Below, piece after piece: positions 24,346-36,814 of a stretch of 64,000 nt of DNA. The notes under the pieces were generated by a model that worked only from the letters and a program-made list of their open reading frames with translations, searched no databases and was not told where the DNA came from. The first letter of the stretch is position 1. Each line of letters starts with the position of its first letter. The position numbers were made by a program, and so were the translations under genes. This DNA comes from Cavia porcellus. Lineage: Eukaryota > Chordata > Mammalia > Rodentia > Caviidae. The DNA lies in the NCBI RefSeq assembly GCF_034190915.1, contig NW_026947504.1, positions 64,879,474 to 64,943,473 of the forward strand, in the 5' to 3' direction.

Positions 24346-25059
24346 AACAAGAAAATAAATTAATTATTTAATTTTTAAAAAAAGACTGCCAATACCAACT
24401 ACTGGTGAGGATGTAGAACAACTAGAGTTGACATGGTAGCAAAATAGTGCAACCAACCACTCTGGGAAAGAAATGCAAAGTGTCTTATAAAATTAAATAC
24501 ACACCAAATGACCTAGCCATTCTACTCAGTATTTGTCCTATAGAAAAACAATCCACACAAAGATCAGTAAACGCACAGTCACAGTAGTTTTACTCATAAC
24601 GGACAAACTGTTAGCAACTCAAATGTTCAATAATAAAAGGTACATCAAAAACTGTAGTATATTCACAAGGAAGTATGCGTGGAGACTAAAAAAGAATGAA
24701 CCGCCAGTACACAAAGTTATGTAATGTTACATTAAGGAGAAGAAAAAAAACAGACACAAAGGGATATGTATTATAACATTTTTATAAAATTCTGGAAAAG
24801 GCAAACTAATCTATAATGTTGAAAGGAGATTCTTATCTGCCTGTGGCTGGAAAGAAGAGAAAGTTACGGCAAAGGGACTTGCAGAATATTTTGGAGAGAA
24901 AAAATTATTCAACATCTTGATTTTTAACGGTGGCTAAAAGGATTAATCATTTGTCAAATTCAAGTTGCACACTTATGTGTTAATAGCTCTATAAAAATGT
25001 TCATTTTTCTATTAAAAAGTATTCAATAATTAAAAACCTTCCTAAATTACTTTGCCTCA

Positions 25060-25915
25060 AAGATAAATTCTATGATATATAATTATCAGTATCAAATTTT
25101 TGTTCTATTAATACATATTATACAACACTTCAAGCTGTGTTATCATTGTGGCAGTTGATAAACCCTGTAATTTAAAAATTTTTTAAACGGCCAATAAGTA
25201 ACCTTTAAGAGTATTATAAATGTATACATGACACCTATTGTACTGTTGTACTTGTGGACTTCATGTTCTAAGGATAATCAGGAACAAATGGTGACTTTAT
25301 CCTCATACTGTTAATAAAAGCCAAACTAACATTAAAAATCTAGTAGGGAGAAGAACTGAAGAGGAACAGAAAGCTGCTGAATCTTTCCTGAAGATCCCTA
25401 AAACAACTCTAGGTACCAGATATTTCCTACAATGTGAAAATAAAACAAAGGGAACCATTCTCTGAAGGTCTACAGCACCCATATTATTCATTTCTTAGAA
25501 TCATCTTAGTCCCTTTTCCCGGATATAAGTCAGCCAAGACTCCACGTCTTCTCTTAAGTACAATCAGTGGAAGGAAAAAAAAAAAAAAGATAATTTTTAA
25601 GCCATGTGAGTGCAGTCCCAAGACTACTGTTATATCTTGAATTTAATATAGTACTTGGCAACAATTTAATTATGAATTAAATTAAAACAGTGTTTCCTAT
25701 GCTTTTTCAAGTCCTGGCCTAGACAGAAAATATTTACCATGCAACATAGAGTTAAAGGGATAAGGCTGCATAGACTCCACCACCCAAGTCTCCACTTGGC
25801 CTCTCTCAAGAAGGCACACCTGACTGGAAAGTGATAAGTCTCTCACACAGTTCATCCATGTGGCTGTGCACTGTTCCCAGCAAATGAACATACAAGAAAA
25901 ATCCATTTATCTGTG
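25060..25915. other. Unassigned intronic sequence
   Basis: AT-rich, with small random ORFs. No recognised element or exon. Confidence 0.4.
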
Positions 25916-25919
25916 ATAT

Positions 25920-26190
25920 TCCAAACTATATATCTTAGTCTACTGAGCAACTTCAAGTCCCAGTTCATGCCATCTCCATTATGAAGCCTTCCCTAATTCT
26001 GCAGGCTATAATTCACATTTGTGCTTCTACTTCCTAAACCATCTTCATTTGCATTAAAATATCACATTCCATCTTACAGTTAATGATACTTGTATTATTT
26101 ACATCATTAGATTAAATGCCCCTTGAATGCAAGGATCTTGTTTCATTTATTTCTTTCTGCTCCACAGTACTCGAAAAAAATAGTTTACAC
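25920..26190. repeat. L2-like LINE fragment
   Basis: 'gaagccttccctaattctgcaggc' and 'atgccccttgaatgcaaggatcttgtttcattta' match the usual wording of ancient L2 3' regions. Confidence 0.55.
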
Positions 26191-26884
26191 AATACATGTT
26201 TGTCCAATCTGAACTTGGGGTGACTCATTTTAAGGACAATGCTGTTTGCATTATACTATATTCGCACTCTATACCTCATGTACTTTTCTCTCCTGTATTT
26301 CAAAATTGGATTGATTTAGCTCTAAATATCTCAACTCTTTTTCCAGTGTTTCAAAAGCTTCAAAAGAATACAGAAAATTAGATCTACATCCACAGGATTT
26401 AGAAAACAAAAGCAAATGTCCAATTACAGAACTTTAGCATACAAGAACCAATTCCTTTATTATGAGCAAAAATAATAACCCTAGGACTCAACACAGAACC
26501 AAAGACCACACTGTTGTTACTAGTCCCCTACAGTAAGTATAAATTGCTCAAGGGAGTGAGGAAATATTTTAAATTATCTCCACTTCTGCTTAAGGATTTC
26601 AACCAGTGATAATTTATTCTCATATTCAGGAATAAATTTACATTTCTAGCATAAAATAGGAATTATAAGATTATAAAATTCCTACATAAGATTTGTGAAT
26701 ATATCTGAATGCTAAGATTTTCACATTTAGAATCATTTATTTTCTCCTCCTTTCTTCTAAAAAATTTCAACTTTTATATAATAGTAAGGAGAACAGGAAT
26801 ATAGTAAGTAAATACTTAACTACTAATGGATTATTATACTAATAAATGTTATATAAGTATCACTCCCAAAATATGTCAAGAAGG
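26190..26884. other. Unassigned intronic sequence
   Basis: AT-rich. Nothing recognised. Confidence 0.4.
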
Positions 26885-27150
26885 ACAGGCAGTGCAGTGT
26901 ACACCAGTAGTCTCAGCTACTTGTGGTCTCTTGTTGGAGGCTAAGGCATGTCATCACCATGAGTTTGAGGCCAACTCCATTATACAATGAGTCCAAGAGC
27001 CTGAACTACATAGGAAGATTGTTTCAAAAAACAAACAAAATAAAAAACTGTTCAGTGAAGGGCTGGAAATTTAGTTAAGTGGCACAGTGGCTGCCTGGCA
27101 AGCCTGAGGTCCTGAGTTCAACTCCCAGAAGCCCCCTGCCAAAACACCTA
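26885..27150 (+). repeat. Composite B1 plus ID-like SINE
   Basis: B1 part ('gaggccaactccattatacaatgagtccaagagcctgaac') followed by an ID part ('gggctggaaatttagttaagtgg..gcctggcaagcctgaggtcctgagttcaactcccag'). Confidence 0.8.
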
Positions 27151-27189
27151 TTCAATGAAATATACTGTAGTCTTTTTCCTGTGTTTTTC

Positions 27190-28029
27190 TGACTTTTCTT
27201 TAAAATACTAGGTGCCTAAACTAAAATTGAAATGGATCAAAGAGCTAAATATTAAAACAGAAACGCTAAGTATGCTGGAAAACAATAGGTGAAACTTTTA
27301 AAGACACTGTTGTAAGCAAAAACTTCATGAAAAAACCCCATCGTAAGGAATCAACTATTAGGATCTCTATTAAAAAGAAATTAAAAAGCTTGCACAGCAA
27401 AAGAAACCACCAGAGTGAAGAGATAACCCACAGTGTACGAAAAAAAAATTTTGTCAACTGTTCCTCAAAGGATTACTATCCAGAATATATCAAGAACTCA
27501 AAAAATATAACCCCAAATTTAAAGACCCAATCCAAAAATGGGCATCTAAAATGAAGAAACTTTTCAAATGAAGTAGAAACAAACAAAAAGAAACAGCAAA
27601 TAAATACAGGAAAAAATGTTCAACATCACTGTCTTTTGAGAGATGCAAATTAAAACACTAAGATTGCATCTCATTTGAAAGAATAGCTATTATCAATAAA
27701 TCAACCAATAACAAATGCTGGTGAGGCTGTTGGGGGAAAATGAACCCTTCTCCACTGTTGGTGGGAGTGTAGACTGGTACAATCACTGTGGAAATCAGTG
27801 TGGAGATTCCTCAAAAACTAGGATAGAGGTCTAATTTGATTCAACTACTCCCCCTCTCAAAAGAATTAAAAGCATCATACCACAGCAATATATGCACGCA
27901 CACCTATGTTTACAGTGGCACAGTTTGTAATAGCTAAATCTTGGAAACAACCCAAATGCCCATCAACCAATACGTGGATAAAGAAGATACAGTTTTTTAA
28001 CAATGCAGTACATAAAGAGGAATAAACTT

Positions 28030-28060
<31 letters not shown>

Positions 28061-28560
28061 GTCTTTTTCGTTTTTATCGGTACCAGGGATCGAACTCACG
28101 ACTGCCTGCTTGCAAGGCAGGCGCTTATGCCGCTGAGCTAAATCCCCAGCCCCAAGAGGGATAAACTTTCTAAGTAAATGGATACACCTTGAGACCATAC
28201 TCAAGTCAAATACACTGGACACACGTGTATAAATACTGCACTGTTTATCTGGTGTGAGAAACTGAAATTGTAAATAATGACCAAAATGTATAATAGACAT
28301 TGTGAAACACAAAGACAGTGTTTAAATGAGAAAGGGAACGGGGGAGAGGAAGAGGAAGGAAGGGAAAAGGAAAAAAGAAAAAATGTAAACAATGCTTTTT
28401 GTAAATAAGGAACAGAAAAAGAGCTGAAGGCAGGATAGGAGGATGAGAAAAAAATAATCACATTATATGATGTACAGATACAAATCCCTATGATGAATGT
28501 GATCAACTATGTACATCTAAAATGTACCAATAAACAACTAATTAAAAAATACTAGATGCC
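27190..28560 (+). mobile_element. L1 3' end (ORF2 C-terminus plus 3'UTR)
   Basis: ORF2 C-terminal blocks in order ('aaagacccaatccaaaaatgggcatct', 'aacaaatgctggtgaggctg', 'ggtgggagtgtagactgg', 'cccaaatgcccatcaacc'), then a purine-rich 3'UTR. It is broken by stops and by a SINE at 28032. Confidence 0.85.
28032..28153 (-). repeat. ID-like SINE with target duplication
   Basis: Young reverse-oriented SINE with a long poly(T) leader (its poly(A) tail). It is flanked by 17-nt aagaggaataaactttc (28015-28031) and aagagggataaactttc (28154-28170), one mismatch. Confidence 0.95.
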
Positions 28561-28679
28561 ACAGTTAACTAAAACTGTTTCCCAAACTTGAAAACGATTT
28601 TTCTAACACAGCCATACTTCTTGGTTTACGTAATTCCTTTCTTGAAGATTTAAATGCTGAGATGAACAACAGTATTTAT

Positions 28680-29231
28680 TTTATAGACAATTCTTTTTAA
28701 GGAAACAAGAGACAACGTTGATAACCATTGTTGATAACCTTGTACTCTGTTTTACATCATGTGCTATGTCTATCCTTGGTTTTGACTGACAGCTTTGTTT
28801 TGCCATATTTGACTTTATTCTCTCCCCCCCAAAAAAGTAATAAGAACTAAGGAGTAATAAAACCCAAAATGTGTAAATTTTGTTGTAAAAAAGAGAAGGA
28901 AAAAAAGTGCTCTAAAAGATACAACAACAAGTGTGTTTAGGGGTGTTAAATAGCTGACAATATTAATGTTTTTGGTTGGATCACTGAATACAACTATTTG
29001 CAGTCTCACTGTTTGAATGTCCACTTTGTATGCTTTGATACTGTGACTTGAGCAACTATCTCTAAGATGATAATATGCAATCTATTAACTGGTGATTTCT
29101 TACTGGTTTTTTTTTGGTTTTTTTTTTTTGTAGTTCTGTATTACTTGTACCCTTACACTGCTTTGTTTTGTGTTGTTTTTTCTCTTTTTCCTTTTAAATA
29201 AAATTTTAAAAAAAAGAAAAAAGAAAAAAAA
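28680..29231 (+). mobile_element. 5'-truncated L1 (3'UTR only) with target duplication
   Basis: Collinear with the last part of the 18.1-19.6 kb 3'UTR, ending in an A-rich tail. It is flanked by aacagtatttat at 28668-28679 and 29232-29243. Confidence 0.85.
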
Positions 29232-29243
29232 AACAGTATTTAT

Positions 29244-29781
29244 CTTAATATCCTCTGTAAATATGACAAAAATACCCAAGAGTTGGCTCTCTACTACTTT
29301 TGCGATTCTGAGACCTCAACTGCAAGAGTATACACTGTCTCAATAGAGGAGGGATCAGGAGCACAAATTCACAGCTGTCTCATTTTGTTCCATGCTTATT
29401 TAATAAGAAAACCTTGTTTAAGTTTTTGCAGATAACTGAAATATATCAGGATACTAAGGAGACACAAAGTAACGTTTTCTGGTAATGTACAGTATTCATT
29501 AGTCAATTCCATTGAAAAATCACTACCTGCAATGAAGATGTCTTTATTTCCATAAAATCCACTCATTCTGTAATAATTATTATCATCTCTGAAAGTTAAA
29601 AACTAATCACAAAATACCATCAAAGAAATAAGAATGTTCTATTGTTAAGGAGAAAAATATGTTAAAAATATCAGTTTCCTATATCACATCCCAACTACAA
29701 ATAACTGACCAACAATGTTCTTTTAGGTCTAAAAGTTATGTGGTAAGTACTTGAGGAAAGACACTTTGAAGGCAGGGTAGG
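29244..29781. other. Unassigned intronic sequence
   Basis: AT-rich. Nothing recognised. Confidence 0.4.
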
Positions 29782-29787
29782 GGAATA

Positions 29788-30179
29788 TGTGGGAAGCCCT
29801 GTAATTGGCTGCCACTTTATATCTGCAGGCCATACCACTTTAACCCCCTCTAGGAGTCAAGTTTGGTAGTTAATGAGCACCTTGCCTACCTAGGTTGCTT
29901 GATCTATTCAGGAATTATGTTAATCAGCCCGCCTTATGAGCCCTGGCCCATTTGAATTGACCTATAACCCTCAGTCCTGCCACCGTTGCTAAGTAACCTG
30001 CTAATGTCTCAGAACCCAAATCCCCCCTCTTCAATACCCTATATATTTGTTACTCCTTCCGTGAATAAACGAGACTTGATTGGAATTCTTCATCTTGTCT
30101 CCACTCTTTGTGTCTCTTGTTCCTTTTCATCCCCACTCCCCCTCTAGGGTCTCCGTGGACTTAACCGGAGGCCAGGACA
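29788..30179 (+). mobile_element. Solo LTR, ERVK-like, with 6-bp target duplication
   Basis: Runs from TGTGGGAAGCC to CCAGGACA (392 bp) and is flanked by ggaata at 29782-29787 and 30180-30185. It contains a TATA-like ctatatattt (about 30040) and aataaa (about 30064), followed by a C/T-rich R-U5 region. A 6-bp duplication is typical of class II (ERVK) elements. Antisense to KPNA3. No retroviral genes. Confidence 0.85.
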
Positions 30180-30185
30180 GGAATA

Positions 30186-30882
30186 GGAAAATATTGAGAA
30201 ATGTAAACAGGACCTGCCTAGGAATGAGGGCCTCTTTCCAAAAAATCACTTTTAGTCAATTTTGTTGGAAACAGAGCCTTTCCAATAACTTTCATTTGAA
30301 AAATATAGCCTTGATAGAACACTGCACTGGATATTCAAGTGGAGAAAGGAGAAACAACCTTGTGTGTTTTGTTTCAAAAGGAAAAACAAAACCACGGACT
30401 ACCACATGTCCTATCTTTTAGGTATATACAGTATGTTAAAATACTAAGATCACACTTTACAATAATCCAGACATTAAGTACATACAGATCAAATGAAAAA
30501 CTGTCCATAAACTATAATACTATAAAATGATATATAGGTGCTCAAAATGGATTCTACTTTTATGCATCGTTTGAGGTTTTCTAAAAGAAGTATTTCTGAT
30601 TTTTCTGAAATCAGCAAACTTGGCTACCAATTAGAGGAATGAGTACCATTATTTCTTTATGCCCTAAGTTTTCACATTTGTGGAAGGGAAAAGAGTTGGA
30701 ATCATTAAATTCCCATTTTCCTGCTAGTTGATTTTTGTTGTGCTGCTTGTTTTTAAAATTCAACTGAGTATGACTTCTACACTTTTAATTTATTTTAACA
30801 ATCCTAACTATAATCTGGAATACTCGTTCACAGCTATATTTGATGCAATTAACTAAAAAGTATTCACGCTACCAAAGTAACA
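30186..30882. other. Unassigned intronic sequence
   Basis: Random small ORFs only. No element recognised. Confidence 0.4.
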
Positions 30883-31280
30883 ATACAGCACAAATAGTCC
30901 TCTGCTTACCAGAGGATTACATCCCAATAAACCCACTGTACTGAAAATAGTTTGAGTCAAACACAATCAAACCTAGCTCATGAACATCCGGAGCTAACCA
31001 ACACACAACAATGGAGCAGTGATGGTGAACCCTTTAGAGCTCTCAATATAACAAACAAGTGCCCTGGGTTCCCAGCACTGCACTAGGAAATAGGCTATAC
31101 ACCCTCATGATCACATGGGAGAACAGGAGCTACAGCTTGATTGGGCTATGACTGTGCTTCATATCTCTGGCTCGAGGAAATCTAGATTAAAAGTTTGTGG
31201 CATATATTACTTTTGCACTACAATAAAGTCAGAAAATTGCAAATTAAAAAATTTTTCGTGAAGGATCATCTGTACTTAAC
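30883..31280. mobile_element. DNA-transposon relic (Tigger/mariner-like MITE)
   Basis: 'ttacatcccaataaaccca..gtactgaaaatagtttgagtc' at the left and 'cgtgaaggatcatctgta' at the right resemble the ends of a common mammalian non-autonomous element with inverted termini. Diverged; family not certain. Confidence 0.5.
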
Positions 31281-31959
31281 CTCAGCTGGACTCCATTTCT
31301 AGAGAGGTTCTATTTTGCATTCCTCCAAGTACCTTTCCTTTAAGAACTGCCTCTCTTAGCCTCTTCATTCTCTGGAGAAAACTTTGTCAAAGAAAAGAGA
31401 CCACCAACCACAATCTAACCTGCCACCTGACTTTTTAGATAAACTTTATTGGAATACAGCCATACCCATTTGCTTGCCAATCATCTATGGCTTGGGTTGG
31501 GCTAAAGGGAGATAGCTCCAACACAGAAGAGAGGCTACTGGCACAAGCTTAAAGTACTCAGGCGTTTAAGAAATAGAGTGCTTCACAGAAAAACATTGCC
31601 AGCCTTTGTTCTACATGGTCAAAACACCAAGTAAATACTTGTAACTTTTCCTGCTTTTTAACCACAATGCCATGCAACTCATCGATGAAATCCCTGAGGG
31701 TTTTGTTATTTCCAAACTCTCTTCTCACCTTAATAATCATTTCCTATGGTATAACTGAATCCACAGTTCTAAGTGCATAAAATTCTCTGCTATTTAAAAT
31801 TTTCTACAGGACAGATTTTTCACAATTTTGCCCTATCTAACCTATCCAACTTTCTAATCACCCCACCAATAAGAAATACTCAGTTGTTAACTTTGGTTCA
31901 CCAAAACATACCTTGCTGTCTCTTAGGGCCATCCAAGATTTACTACCAAGGAAACACAT

Positions 31960-32135
31960 TTTTCTGCTCTCGGCTTAAGGACTATCATCTCTATGAAGCA
32001 CAAACTCCCTGACTCACTCAGGCCAACGTCGGTGATTCTTTCTTTATGTGTCCACTGCACTTGGTACCCACTTTCTTTGGTTTTATATCATCTCCACACT
32101 AGTCTACACATTCCTTGAGCAGGAAACCTTAAGGC
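31960..32135. repeat. L2-like fragment
   Basis: 'tgtgtccactgcacttggtaccca' and 'ctacacattccttgagcagg' resemble the L2 3' region. Confidence 0.45.
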
Positions 32136-32164
32136 AGAGCAGGAGCTTGGTTATTAGGGGACTT

Positions 32165-32345
32165 AGTTGTAGAGTCAGAAATCTGAAATTAAATGCCAGT
32201 TCTGTTCCTTCTTAGCTATATGTTCTTACACAAACTACTTAACTCATTTTCATTTGTGTAACAGAAATAGAGTGAAGATTATTTAACACAACTGTTATTA
32301 CCAGAGTGCCTTGCACATAGTGTATAACAATTACTGGTTATCATT
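32165..32345 (+). repeat. MIR SINE
   Basis: 'cttagctatatgttcttacacaaactacttaactcattttcatttgtgtaa', followed by 'gtgccttgcacatagtg', keeps MIR core order. Confidence 0.65.
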
Positions 32346-32885
32346 ATTTTCATCCTCACAACTGAGAATTTGAATAGCTCCTGAATCAAATAACTGAAGC
32401 AAGCTATTTCTGCACACATTATTTCTAGCTGCATACTGGTTATTTCCATCTGAACATTTGGATTTCAGAACTTATTATCTTTACACCCAAACTATTTAAA
32501 TCAGAGTGACCAACTTTTAAGCTTGCTTGGGCCTTTCCTGATTTGAACAGTGAAATTCTCAGTTCCAGGCAAACCAAAACTGCTGATCACCTCAGAATTA
32601 GGTTGCAAACAACAGAAACTGACTTTAGTTAACTGGGGAGGGGGGAATGGGTACAAGCAGGAGAATTTATTGAAACAGACCACTGTGCTCCATATCTGTA
32701 TAGAGCAAATCTCAGAGATAAGGAAAAAGCTGAAAAATCAGGCCTATGAAAACATATAGATGAAACCAACTCCTACAGATCTAGGTGTCAGGAATTAATG
32801 GATGGTTTCTTCTACAGTACTTCGGCAGAGATGAAGCAACTAGGTCCCAGCATTCTCTCATTCAAGGCTTAAAAAAGTGCCAGAG

Positions 32886-32991
32886 AGGGGCTGGGGATTT
32901 TAGCTCAGCGGCATAAGCACCTGCCTTGCAAGCAGGCAGTTGTGAGTTCGATCCCTGGTACCGATAAAAAGGAAAAAAGACAAAAAAAAAA
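32886..32991 (+). repeat. ID-like SINE with target duplication
   Basis: The one recent-looking plus-strand copy of the young family: 'ggggctggggattttagctc' at the start, 'gagttcgatccctggtaccg' near the end, and an A-rich tail. Flanked by aaaaaagtgcca on both sides. Confidence 0.95.
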
Positions 32992-33179
32992 AAAAAAGTG
33001 CCAAGAGACAGAATTTGATTAGACTAATTTGTGTTAGCCTGACTAGGGTAAGGCCCTCTAATTAACAAAATGAAGCAGAAGCACCTAGATTAAAAATTTA
33101 CCAAGAGATATCCAGAAACAGAAAAAGAAGCTACCAAAAGCCAAATCAGAATGCTGTTTCCAAAAGAGGGAATGTTTAA

Positions 33180-33300
33180 CCCCGCCACTGGAGTTTGAGG
33201 CCAGTCTTGACTACCTAATGAGTTCAAGGCCATCCTGAACCACGCCACAAGACTTGCTCTCAAAACACAAACAACAACAACCACAACAAAGAGGGAATGG
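33180..33300 (+). repeat. Partial B1-type SINE
   Basis: 'gagtttgaggccagtcttgac..gagttcaaggccatcctgaac..ctctcaaaacac' with a CAA-rich tail. The motif agagggaatg occurs before it (about 33167) and twice after it. Confidence 0.75.
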
Positions 33301-33409
33301 ATGCAAAAAAAAAAAAAAAAGAGGGAATGGATGTAACAGCACCACATCAGCTATTGTATGCACAAGCCAGATCTTTAAGACTCACAGAAGCCATTGGTGT
33401 TAACTTTCC

Positions 33410-33600
33410 TTCTGACTTGGCAAACTTATCTTTCAAGACCTAGCTCAAGTATGACCAGCTGTGTGACATTACTCAATTTCCCCCAGATATCAGTCACTGT
33501 CTTTCTCTATATTTGACAGTACTTTGCTAATTATTTACCTGTATTAGAGAATTTATCACACTTAACTCTAAGCATACACTTAAATGCCAGTTAACTTTCA
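33410..33600. repeat. L2-like fragment
   Basis: 'caagacctagctcaagtatgacc' and 'tgctaattatttacctgtattagag' suggest an L2 remnant. Confidence 0.4.
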
Positions 33601-33679
33601 ACTACTGAACTTTCCTATACAAGAAAAAAAAAAAGTCAGCATTTATGATCTTGTACACTTTTTCATGCATTTATTTATT

Positions 33680-33750
33680 TCTTAGATATCAGAAATCGAA
33701 CTCATGGCCTCACACTTGCCAGGCATGCACTGTGCCACTGATCCATCACA
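33680..33750 (-). repeat. ID-like SINE fragment
   Basis: 'atcgaactcatggcctcacacttgccaggcatgcactgtgccactgatcc' is a reverse-oriented ID body. Confidence 0.7.
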
Positions 33751-33897
33751 TAAATAACACTAAATTTGTTTTCTACTGAGTAGGATACCTGAATCATCAA
33801 ATAAAAACTAGAGAAGATGGGGATATTAGGTAAACATACTGACAATGTCAAACAGAGGATAGGGGGATTGAAAAAAAGCAAGGAAAAGAAAAACTCC

Positions 33898-33915
33898 ATA
33901 TATCTATCTATATAT

Positions 33916-33957
<42 letters not shown>

Positions 33958-33975
33958 ACATATATATATAGAGAG
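33898..33975. repeat. (TA)n microsatellite
   Basis: A long TA tract with short interruptions, followed by GA-rich sequence. The ORFs across it are artefacts. Confidence 0.95.
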
Positions 33976-34049
33976 AGATGGAGGGAAAATGGAGAAGGAG
34001 AGAGAGGGAAAAGGACAGGGAGAAAAAGAGCAAAATTCACTACATAAAA

Positions 34050-34200
34050 CTTTTATTTTTGGATGTTTTGAGACAGGGTCTTGCTGTGTAGTTCAGACTG
34101 GCTCACTATGCAACCTAGGCTAACCTTCAACTCACAGTGATCATCCTGCCTCAGCCTCTCAAGTGCTGGAATCACAGACATACATATTCATGACTGGTCA
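34050..34200 (-). repeat. B1-type SINE
   Basis: Reverse-oriented: 'gacagggtcttgctgtgtagttcagactggc..caacctaggctaacc..gtgctggaatcacag'. Confidence 0.9.
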
Positions 34201-34204
34201 CTGC

Positions 34205-35100
34205 ATAAAAATTAAAATCAAAATTTCATCCAATCTAAGAACTCGAAGCCATCACTTACAAAAAGGAAAATTCAACATGCATAAGTACAATGGAGATTCT
34301 CAAAATCACAGATATAACTAAATTATATTCTATTGAAGAGGGCAGAGAAATGTGGACATTTTTGGAAACACTGGCACTTCAAAAGAAATAAAAATATGGT
34401 GTGAAGGAAATAAATTCTATAACTCAGAAAACCTAACCATTCAGAATAATTAATTCTAAGTAAATATAGTTATAATTTATTTTACCATGTTGTAACTGTT
34501 GATGCAGGCTAGGCTATAATAAAATTTTTCTTAATAGCAAAACCACAGAAAGAGGACAGCCATAGCTATAGTCTTTTACTATTCTTTTAAGTCCAAGATA
34601 AAGAAATTGAGACTTGGAAGATGAGAATATAGCCAAACCTTATCCTAACAAAATAAAAAGTTAATTTAGGAGTGGTGTCAGTCACAAAAGATCACAGACT
34701 GTGAAGTTAGATTTTCTAGAAATATATTCTGTTAACTCCTTTACAGGAGACAGAAAAAGTGGTGCTAGTTTTTTTCCTTCACGTGTCATCCAGTATGTCA
34801 CATTTCACCTAAATAAAATTTCAGCAAATGCACTAGCTTTCATATTCATGACTTTAAACTACTCTTTATCATTTGAATCCTAAGTTCAATATTATTATCA
34901 CATTACAGATATATTCTAAATATACAGCATCTATTTTTTTAATTAAAAACGCTTCACCTGATGCTAATTAAGCCATTAAATGTAATTTCTCCTATGGATA
35001 GTGAGAAATAGGAACAAATTAAGCAACACCATGAGGAAACAGGAACTTTATAACTAGGATATTCTACCAGGCTAAACCATAAATAAAGTTACCAATTCTT
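34205..35100. other. Unassigned intronic sequence
   Basis: AT-rich. No recognised exon or element. Confidence 0.4.
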
Positions 35101-35104
35101 GACT

Positions 35105-35385
35105 GTTTTGAACTTCAAAACCAGAAATTTCATATAATGCAACTTAATGAAGAAAATGGCCTGATCTTGCCAACAAATTAATAGCATTTTTTTAAGCGGT
35201 GGAAAAACAACAGCCAAAAGGAGGAAGTAACTCAAATATTTACCAATGGAAGAATGGATAAAATGTGATATATATGTACAATGGAATGCTACTTAATCTT
35301 AAGAGAACAAAATTTTAATACATGATACACCACAGATGAACCCTGAAAACATTTTTATGGTACATAAAAATAAGCCAGTCTCAAA
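35105..35385 (+). mobile_element. Old L1 ORF2 fragment
   Basis: 'tggaagaatggataaaatgtgatatatatgtacaatggaatgctacttaatc' is the ORF2 C-terminal block of an ancient L1. Confidence 0.65.
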
Positions 35386-35669
35386 AGGCTTGTGCCTTAA
35401 TCCCTGATTTACTTCATATGTACTTTAATCCCTCAATATTTCACTTATCATAATAAAATGTTTTCGAACTTAACTTGAGAAACAGTAAGAAAGGACTCTG
35501 GAAAATGAATAGCTTCAGCTCAAAAACACATTTTGGGAAAATAATTGTCCACTGGTATTTAGCATGCATGCATTTATTCAAGGAATATTTTAGTGTTTGC
35601 TTTAGTCTCTGTACTGGACAGTAGACAATGAAGATGTAGGGTTTATGCTTTCAAAAAGCTCACAATCTA

Positions 35670-35819
35670 AACTAGGCATGGTGGTACACACCTGTAATCC
35701 CAACACATGGGAAGCTGAGGCAGGGCTGCTAGAAGTGCAAAGCTAGCTTGATTTACATAGTAAATTCAAGGCCAGCCTAAACTACATAGCAAAACCAAAA
35801 TCAAAAACAAAAACAAAAC
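35670..35819 (+). repeat. B1-type SINE with target duplication
   Basis: Full B1 with two internal units. Flanked by agctcacaatcta at 35657-35669 and 35820-35832. Confidence 0.95.
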
Positions 35820-36814
35820 AGCTCACAATCTACCAGACACAAAAAAATTACTAAAATACATTACCATACCTACAAACTCTGAGTTCTTTCAGGAGCAAAG
35901 AAAGCTACCCAATCTTTATATATTTAAAAGGAATGAGAATTAGCCAGGTGACAGGAGGCAGGAAAAGATAAAGCAGGATAGTCCTGAGATTATAACTAGC
36001 CTTGCCAAGAGGGGAGGGTGGTATTCCAGATTATGTATAAGCATGTAAGAAGTTCAGGGTTGTTAGAGCTTAAAGGGGTGGGGGAATGGGGAAGGAAGAT
36101 TAAAACAGGAGAAATAAGCATAGGGTGCTCTGAAAAATTTCATAAACTAGAGGAAAACCAGTACTTTGGAGGAAATTATTAAACTGCCAGGTAATAAGGG
36201 CTAAATAGACTAGAAGCAAAGGAATAGAGAAACAGAGCCAAATCCAAAGAGCACAGAGATTCAAGCTACATGACTGACATATGACTAATGTGGAAGATGA
36301 GGAAGGAGTCCAAGAAAGCTCTCAAGTTTCGAATTCAGGTCACAGGGCAATGATGCCATAAACAGAGAAAAGAAGGGGAAAAACAAAAACAAAACGAAAA
36401 GCCCAAAGCCAGAGTATGGCTTTAAACACACTGAACTTAAGAAGCTAGTGAGAAGTTCGTGTAAAAACTTTTCAGCAGATGAATAAAACAGATATAACGG
36501 TGCACCCCAAATGACAGTTTAAACCAAGTGAGCTATTGATGTAAACAAGAAAGTCTACAAAGACTCACAGACAGAATCCCAACACATGCCTACACTCAAC
36601 AGGTCAAAGAAAAGTTGGCAAAGCCAGCTAAAACATAGTAATCCAAGAGTTAGAAGATCCAGGAAAGAATATATGTGAATTCAAGAAAACTACAATGTGT
36701 CTGCTATATGACAGATTCCTGAAAAACTTCATGTGCAAAATTGCACTTACAAATTAAGAAAAGTGAAATGCACTAGGATGGTTAGAATAATAAGCACCAT
36801 TAAGACATTATCAG

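Larger units (their letters stand above)
23400..25060 (+). mobile_element. Old L1 ORF2 fragments
   Basis: Degenerate L1M-like ORF2 C-terminal sequence ('gccagatgaaaaccaagctg', 'gtaacagggatacttaatattg', 'ctggtgaggatgtagaacaac', 'aaatgttcaataataaaagg'). It is interrupted by three SINEs. No intact frame. Confidence 0.55.

Noticed and set aside
19060..33003. tRNA-like sequences with A/B-box motifs
   Set aside because: They are tRNA-derived SINEs with A-tails and target duplications, not tRNA genes.
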